Source: Siphonodentalium dalli (Eukaryota > Mollusca > Scaphopoda > Gadilida > Siphonodentaliidae). From it: a stretch of DNA of 64,000 nt. Each line of letters starts with the position of its first letter. The stretch's first letter is position 1. The notes beneath the pieces are model-generated. The model was not told the DNA's origin and made no database searches. It was given only the letters and a program-made list of their open reading frames with translations. Below, one piece after another: positions 56,013 through 64,000 of the stretch. A program made the translations under genes and the position numbers. Location of the stretch: positions 618,001 through 682,000 of the forward strand of contig CP136069.1 in the NCBI GenBank assembly GCA_032622095.1. The letters are read 5' to 3'.

Positions 56013-59000
56013 GGAATCAGGGAGCTAAATGTGTTCTAGAGTCGGGGAGCGAGTACACCGTGGAACCCTAAAGGTGAAGGTAACTGAAGAATGACCTTCA
56101 CCTGATACATGCGACACGTTATTAAAGGATGACATCGCGTTTATTTGATTTGTACATAATATCTAAATAATTTAAACTGGTGAATGAATGGGGGAACGGA
56201 TTTTTGTGAGCGGGAAATGTATTTAACTAGCTGTTGTAGATCTGGGTTTTTCCAGATCAAATTTGGCTGTGAGATAGCCCTGTCGTACACTTGGGGATTT
56301 ATTTTAAAAAGTAAACACATGACCTATGATTTTTCTTGCATTTTCGTGATCAACTGGTGTCAATCTAGCTGTGTAAACATCACTGGTATGGCCTGCAGGC
56401 TTCAATTCAGCGAATTTGGCCGAAACGTTAACACTGTCGCCTATGGGAAACCATTTAGTTCCGTGATTCCTATAAGAAAAATTTGAATTTTACGAAATTT
56501 CACGTCTCACCATGATAAGTTGTTATTTCCATATTTTCTTATTTTCAAATGATGATGACCACATTTTGGACAGATTTAAATAAGAAACGCATGGATTCGC
56601 CTGTAGATAGTAAAGAAAGTGATAAATCTGGTAATTTTGCATGGATGTCAGGTACCATTAGGGGGTCAGGGGGTCTAAAGCCCCCCCTCCCCACAATTTT
56701 GAGGAGTGTTAGCCCCCCCCCCCCATTGGGAAAATGTGTCATTTGACCCAATTAAGCTTTTCCGGCACCCAGTAGCCTTATCTGGGACGTATGCCCACCC
56801 CAAGTCGGGGGGGGGGGGGGTGATGGCATCACCACTAGAGTTACTGTCGTGCAAAACTGTCATGGCAGCTTTGTTAAACAGACAGTATGCCCTGCCATCT
56901 GGTAAAATTTTATGCCTGAGGCTGTGTCTGATGTTGTATCATAATGTTTCGATATTTAAATTGACTTATGGTTGCTTTACATTGCTATTAAAATATTTTT
57001 TATTTTTATTTTCTGTTAATTTTGGTAAATATTTATTATAAATTGCCAAATTCTGCATGAAAAGGGTTTAAAATTGGACAATATAGCCCTCTCAAAATGT
57101 ATATTAACATTTCCTCTTCAATTTAGTAATATTATGGTATATAAGGACATACTTCAGTTATACAAGATCCATTAGCTAGTAAAATTGAAAAAAAAAGCTA
57201 AATTTTTTGGCTTTATTTTGAGGATTGACACTAATTTTCAGGATGCCTCATATTGGAAAAATAAACAACTACTGCTCAATATAATCCATTTTTGATTTCA
57301 GTAAGGTCTATATTTTGATAAAATACTATAAGAAACGCTGTTATTCACACATATACATATATATAGGAATCAGGGAGCTAAATGTGTTCTAGAGTCGGGG
57401 AGCGAGTACACCGTGGAACCCTAAAGGTGAAGGTAACTGAAGAATGACCTTCACCTGATACATGCGACACGTTATTAAAGGATGACATCGCGTTTATTTG
57501 ATTTGTACATAATATCTAAATAATTTAAACTGGTGAATGAATGGGGGAACGGATTTTTGTGAGCGGGAAATGTATTTAACTAGCTGTTGTAGATCTGGGT
57601 TTTTCCAGATCAAATTTGGCTGTGAGATAGCCCTGTCGTACACTTGGGGATTTATTTTAAAAAGTAAACACATGACCTATGATTTTTCTTGCATTTTCGT
57701 GATCAACTGGTGTCAATCTAGCTGTGTAAACATCACTGGTATGGCCTGCAGGCTTCAATTCAGCGAATTTGGCCGAAACGTTAACACTGTCGCCTATGGG
57801 AAACCATTTAGTTCCGTGATTCCTATAAGAAAAATTTGAATTTTACGAAATTTCACGTCTCACCATGATAAGTTGTTATTTCCATATTTTCTTATTTTCA
57901 AATGATGATGACCACATTTTGGACAGATTTAAATAAGAAACGCATGGATTCGCCTGTAGATAGTAAAGAAAGTGATAAATCTGGTAATTTTGCATGGATG
58001 TCAGGTACCATTAGGGGGTCAGGGGGTCTAAAGCCCCCCCTCCCCACAATTTTGAGGAGTGTTAGCCCCCCCCCCCATTGGGAAAATGTGTCATTTGACC
58101 CAATTAAGCTTTTCCGGCACCCAGTAGCCTTATCTGGGACGTATGCCCACCCCAAGTCGGGGGGGCGGGTGATGGCATCACCACTAGAGTTACTGTCGTG
58201 CAAAACTGTCATGGCAGCTTTGTTAAACAGACAGTATGCCCTGCCATCTGGTAAAATTTCATGCCTGAGGCTGTGTCTGATGTTGTATCATAATGTTTCG
58301 ATATTTAAATTGACTTATGGTTGCTTTACATTGCTATTAAAATATTTTTTATTTTTATTTTCTGTTAATTTTGGTAAATATTTATTATAAATTGCCAAAT
58401 TCTGCATGAAAAGGGTTTAAAATTGGACAATATAGCCCTCTCAAAATGTATATTAACATTTCCTCTTCAATTTAGTAATATTATGGTATATAAGGACATA
58501 CTTCAGTTATACAAGATCCATTAGCTAGTAAAATTGAAAAAAAAAGCTAAATTTTTTGGCTTTATTTTGAGGATTGACACTAATTTTCAGGATGCCTCAT
58601 ATTGGAAAAATAAACAACTACTGCTCAATATAATCCATTTTTGATTTCAGTAAGGTCTATATTTTGATAAAATACTATAAGAAACGCTGTTATTCACACA
58701 TATACATATATATAGGAATCAGGGAGCTAAATGTGTTCTAGATTCGGGGAGCGAGTACACCGTGGAACCCTAAAGGTGAAGGTAACTGAAGAATGACCTT
58801 CACCTGATACATGCGACACGTTATTAAAGGATGACATCGCGTTTATTTGATTTGTACATAATATCTAAATAATTTAAACTGGTGAATGAATGGGGGAACG
58901 GATTTTTGTGAGCGGGAAATGTATTTAACTAGCTGTTGTAGATCTGGGTTTTTCCAGATCAAATTTGGCTGTGAGATAGCCCTGTCGTACACTTGGGGAT

Positions 59001-62000
59001 TTATTTTAAAAAGTAAACACATGACCTATGATTTTTCTTGCATTTTCGTGATCAACTGGTGTCAATCTAGCTGTGTAAACATCACTGGTATGGCCTGCAG
59101 GCTTCAATTCAGCGAATTTGGCCGAAACGTTAACACTGTCGCCTATGGGAAACCATTTAGTTCCGTGATTCCTATAAGAAAAATTTGAATTTTACGAAAT
59201 TTCACGTCTCACCATGATAAGTTGTTATTTCCATATTTTCTTATTTTCAAATGATGATGACCACATTTTGGACAGATTTAAATAAGAAACGCATGGATTC
59301 GCCTGTAGATAGTAAAGAAAGTGATAAATCTGGTAATTTTGCATGGATGTCAGGTACCATTAGGGGGTCAGGGGGTCTAAAGCCCCCCCTCCCCACAATT
59401 TTGAGGAGTGTTAGCCCCCCCCCCCCCCATTGGGAAAATGTGTCATTTGACCCAATTAAGCTTTTCCGGCACCCAGTAGCCTTATCTGGGACGTATGCCC
59501 ACCCCAAGTCGGGGGGGGGGGGGGGGGGTGATGGCATCACCACTAGAGTTACTGTCGTGCAAAACTGTCATGGCAGCTTTGTTAAACAGACAGTATGCCC
59601 TGCCATCTGGTAAAATTTTATGCCTGAGGCTGTGTCTGATGTTGTATCATAATGTTTCGATATTTAAATTGACTTATGGTTGCTTTACATTGCTATTAAA
59701 ATATTTTTTATTTTTATTTTCTGTTAATTTTGGTAAATATTTATTATAAATTGCCAAATTCTGCATGAAAAGGGTTTAAAATTGGACAATATAGCCCTCT
59801 CAAAATGTATATTAACATTTCCTCTTCAATTTAGTAATATTATGGTATATAAGGACATACTTCAGTTATACAAGATCCATTAGCTAGTAAAATTGAAAAA
59901 AAAAGCTAAATTTTTTGGCTTTATTTTGAGGATTGACACTAATTTTCAGGATGCCTCATATTGGAAAAATAAACAACTACTGCTCAATATAATCCATTTT
60001 TGATTTCAGTAAGGTCTATATTTTGATAAAATACTATAAGAAACGCTGTTATTCACACATATACATATATATAGGAATCAGGGAGCTAAATGTGTTCTAG
60101 AGTCGGGGAGCGAGTACACCGTGGAACCCTAAAGGTGAAGGTAACTGAAGAATGACCTTCACCTGATACATGCGACACGTTATTAAAGGATGACATCGCG
60201 TTTATTTGATTTGTACATAATATCTAAATAATTTAAACTGGTGAATGAATGGGGGAACGGATTTTTGTGAGCGGGAAATGTATTTAACTAGCTGTTGTAG
60301 ATCTGGGTTTTTCCAGATCAAATTTGGCTGTGAGATAGCCCTGTCGTACACTTGGGGATTTATTTTAAAAAGTAAACACATGACCTATGATTTTTCTTGC
60401 ATTTTCGTGATCAACTGGTGTCAATCTAGCTGTGTAAACATCACTGGTATGGCCTGCAGGCTTCAATTCAGCGAATTTGGCCGAAACGTTAACACTGTCG
60501 CCTATGGGAAACCATTTAGTTCCGTGATTCCTATAAGAAAAATTTGAATTTTACGAAATTTCACGTCTCACCATGATAAGTTGTTATTTCCATATTTTCT
60601 TATTTTCAAATGATGATGACCACATTTTGGACAGATTTAAATAAGAAACGCATGGATTCGCCTGTAGATAGTAAAGAAAGTGATAAATCTGGTAATTTTG
60701 CATGGATGTCAGGTACCATTAGGGGGTCAGGGGGTCTAAAGCCCCCCGCTCCCCACAATTTTGAGGAGTGTTAGCCCCCCCCCCCCCATTGGGAAAATGT
60801 GTCATTTGACCCAATTAAGCTTTTCCGGCACCCAGTAGCCTTATCTGGGACGTATGCCCACCCCAAGTCGGGGGGGCGGGTGATGGCATCACCACTAGAG
60901 TTACTGTCGTGCAAAACTGTCATGGCAGCTTTGTTAAACAGACAGTATGCCCTGCCATCTGGTAAAATTTCATGCCTGAGGCTGTGTCTGATGTTGTATC
61001 ATAATGTTTCGATATTTAAATTGACTTATGGTTGCTTTACATTGCTATTAAAATATTTTTTATTTTTATTTTCTGTTAATTTTGGTAAATATTTATTATA
61101 AATTGCCAAATTCTGCATGAAAAGGGTTTAAAATTGGACAATATAGCCCTCTCAAAATGTATATTAACATTTCCTCTTCAATTTAGTAATATTATGGTAT
61201 ATAAGGACATACTTCAGTTATACAAGATCCATTAGCTAGTAAAATTGAAAAAAAAAGCTAAATTTTTTGGCTTTATTTTGAGGATTGACACTAATTTTCA
61301 GGATGCCTCATATTGGAAAAATAAACAACTACTGCTCAATATAATCCATTTTTGATTTCAGTAAGGTCTATATTTTGATAAAATACTATAAGAAACGCTG
61401 TTATTCACACATATACATATATATAAAGAAAAATTTGAATTTTACGAAATTTCACGTCTCACCATGATAAGTTGTTATTTCCATATTTTCTTATTTTCAA
61501 ATGATGATGACCACATTTTGGACAGATTTAAATAAGAAACGCATGGATTCGCCTGTAGATAGTAAAGAAAGTGATAAATCTGGTAATTTTGCATGGATGT
61601 CAGGTACCATTAGGGGGTCAGGGGGTCTAAAGCCCCCCCTCCCCACAATTTTGAGGAGTGTTAGCCCCCCCCCCCCATTGGGAAAATGTGTCATTTGACC
61701 CAATTAAGCTTTTCCGGCACCCAGTAGCCTTATCTGGGACGTATGCCCACCCCAAGTCGGGGGGGGGGGGGGGTGATGGCATCACCACTAGAGTTACTGT
61801 CGTGCAAAACTGTCATGGCAGCTTTGTTAAACAGACAGTATGCCCTGCCATCTGGTAAAATTTCATGCCTGAGGCTGTGTCTGATGTTGTATCATAATGT
61901 TTCGATATTTAAATTGACTTATGGTTGCTTTACATTGCTATTAAAATATTTTTTATTTTTATTTTCTGTTAATTTTGGTAAATATTTATTATAAATTGCC

Positions 62001-64000
62001 AAATTCTGCATGAAAAGGGTTTAAAATTGGACAATATAGCCCTCTCAAAATGTATATTAACATTTCCTCTTCAATTTAGTAATATTATGGTATATAAGGA
62101 CATACTTCAGTTATACAAGATCCATTAGCTAGTAAAATTGAAAAAAAAAGCTAAATTTTTTGGCTTTATTTTGAGGATTGACACTAATTTTCAGGATGCC
62201 TCATATTGGAAAAATAAACAACTACTGCTCAATATAATCCATTTTTGATTTCAGTAAGGTCTATATTTTGATAAAATACTATAAGAAACGCTGTTATTCA
62301 CACATATACATATATATAAGAAAAATTTGAATTTTACGAAATTTCACGTCTCACCATGATAAGTTGTTATTTCCATATTTTCTTATTTTCAAATGATGAT
62401 GACCACATTTTGGACAGATTTAAATAAGAAACGCATGGATTCGCCTGTAGATAGTAAAGAAAGTGATAAATCTGGTAATTTTGCATGGATGTCAGGTACC
62501 ATTAGGGGGTCAGGGGGTCTAAAGCCCCCCCTCCCCACAATTTTGAGGAGTGTTAGCCCCCCCCCCCCATTGGGAAAATGTGTCATTTGACCCAATTAAG
62601 CTTTTCCGGCACCCAGTAGCCTTATCTGGGACGTATGCCCACCCCAAGTCGGGGGGGGGGTGATGGCATCACCACTAGAGTTACTGTCGTGCAAAACTGT
62701 CATGGCAGCTTTGTTAAACAGACAGTATGCCCTGCCATCTGGTAAAATTTCATGCCTGAGGCTGTGTCTGATGTTGTATCATAATGTTTCGATATTTAAA
62801 TTGACTTATGGTTGCTTTACATTGCTATTAAAATATTTTTTATTTTTATTTTCTGTTAATTTTGGTAAATATTTATTATAAATTGCCAAATTCTGCATGA
62901 AAAGGGTTTAAAATTGGACAATATAGCCCTCTCAAAATGTATATTAACATTTCCTCTTCAATTTAGTAATATTATGGTATATAAGGACATACTTCAGTTA
63001 TACAAGATCCATTAGCTAGTAAAATTGAAAAAAAAAGCTAAATTTTTTGGCTTTATTTTGAGGATTGACACTAATTTTCAGGATGCCTCATATTGGAAAA
63101 ATAAACAACTACTGCTCAATATAATCCATTTTTGATTTCAGTAAGGTCTATATTTTGATAAAATACTATAAGAAACGCTGTTATTCACACATATACATAT
63201 ATATAGGAATCAGGGAGCTAAATGTGTTCTAGAGTCGGGGAGCGAGTACACCGTGGAACCCTAAAGGTGAAGGTAACTGAAGAATGACCTTCACCTGATA
63301 CATGCGACACGTTATTAAAGGATGACATCGCGTTTATTTGATTTGTACATAATATCTAAATAATTTAAACTGGTGAATGAATGGGGGAACGGATTTTTGT
63401 GAGCGGGAAATGTATTTAACTAGCTGTTGTAGATCTGGGTTTTTCCAGATCAAATTTGGCTGTGAGATAGCCCTGTCGTACACTTGGGGATTTATTTTAA
63501 AAAGTAAACACATGACCTATGATTTTTCTTGCATTTTCGTGATCAACTGGTGTCAATCTAGCTGTGTAAACATCACTGGTATGGCCTGCAGGCTTCAATT
63601 CAGCGAATTTGGCCGAAACGTTAACACTGTCGCCTATGGGAAACCATTTAGTTCCGTGATTCCTATAAGAAAAATTTGAATTTTACGAAATTTCACGTCT
63701 CACCATGATAAGTTGTTATTTCCATATTTTCTTATTTTCAAATGATGATGACCACATTTTGGACAGATTTAAATAAGAAACGCATGGATTCGCCTGTAGA
63801 TAGTAAAGAAAGTGATAAATCTGGTAATTTTGCATGGATGTCAGGTACCATTAGGGGGTCAGGGGGTCTAAAGCCCCCCCCTCCCCACAATTTTGAGGAG
63901 TGTTAGCCCCCCCCCCCCATTGGGAAAATGTGTCATTTGACCCAATTAAGCTTTTCCGGCACCCAGTAGCCTTATCTGGGACGTATGCCCACCCCAAGTC
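56013..64000 (+). repeat. Tandem array, ~1350-bp unit, cut by window end
   Basis: Unit starts are near 56013, 57366, 58715 and 60074 (full, 1349-1359 bp), then two short units of about 892 bp from 61426 and 62319, then a full unit from 63206 cut at the window edge. Copies are nearly identical apart from C and G homopolymer lengths and rare substitutions (TTTTATG/TTTCATG). The open frames that recur in every copy (100 residues near the unit start; a Pro-rich frame starting MMMTTFWT) change length with the homopolymers, so I do not call them genes. Confidence 0.96.
57366..57823 (+). mobile_element. 458-bp segment with inverted GGAATCA ends inside the array unit
   Basis: Begins GGAATCA and ends TGATTCC, with TATA at both borders. 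Other copies: 56013-56470, 58715-59172, 60074-60531 and 63206-63663, each 458 bp. The units starting near 61426 and 62319 lack exactly this segment and keep one TATA run, as an empty site would. Fits a small DNA transposon with TA/TATA target choice, either inserted before array growth or precisely lost from two units. Confidence 0.7.

Noticed and set aside
56184-56486. 100-residue frame repeated in each 1.35-kb unit
   Set aside because: It spans the border of the 458-bp segment, has no recognisable domain, and is kept only because the copies are near identical.
1-64000. tRNA or rRNA genes
   Set aside because: I saw no segment with convincing tRNA boxes or rRNA sequence by eye; a covariance-model scan would be decisive.

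Overview
The window looks like nuclear DNA of a metazoan, most likely a lophotrochozoan such as a mollusc. It is AT-rich and intron-bearing, has TATA boxes, AATAAA signals and metazoan histone-type 3' stem-loops, and carries LINE relics, an env-bearing LTR retroelement, many MITEs and foldback repeats, and scattered TACATGTA words. It is not prokaryotic. Most of it is non-coding repeat-derived sequence. The species call is inference.

Layout: (1) 1-3535, the 3' end of an env-bearing Ty3/gypsy-like provirus: env in two frames, a 3 x 180 bp repeat, a polypurine tract and an LTR. (2) 3514-8420, a compact cluster of six small unfamiliar genes in three divergent pairs. Four of them end in a perfect histone-mRNA-type stem-loop 13-22 nt after the stop, and two pairs share a repeated promoter module. 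I read it as an endogenous virus-like or mobile gene cluster using S-phase (histone-like) 3'-end processing; only the 154-residue OTU-like gene suggests a known fold. (3) 8.4-10.4 kb, non-coding with palindromes. (4) 10464-21877, minus strand: a two-exon gene. Exon 1 encodes a signal peptide and pro-region start, and exon 2 is a 10.5 kb array of about 139 75-bp units. In the frame set by the splice junction, each 25-residue unit carries an R-x-K-R-like dibasic site. The gene ends with an in-frame TAG and an immediate AATAAA. This is a giant repeat prepropeptide, interrupted as assembled by seven one-base losses.

(5) 22-50 kb, repeat landscape: ACCTGGGTG foldback satellites, PIF/Harbinger-like and Tc1/mariner-like MITEs, a Helentron-like tandem element with an (ACGG/ACAG) tail, a 45-bp minisatellite, LINE C-terminal fragments, and a 7 kb inverted duplication. 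(6) 50.3-52.8 kb, a broken multi-exon relic of a repetitive invertebrate gene family with CxxC motifs. (7) 56.0-64.0 kb, a tandem array whose 1.35 kb unit is an 892 bp repeat plus a 458 bp segment with inverted ends; two units lack that segment exactly.

The two most notable items are the dibasic-repeat secreted polyprotein in region 4 and the histone-stem-loop gene cluster in region 2.
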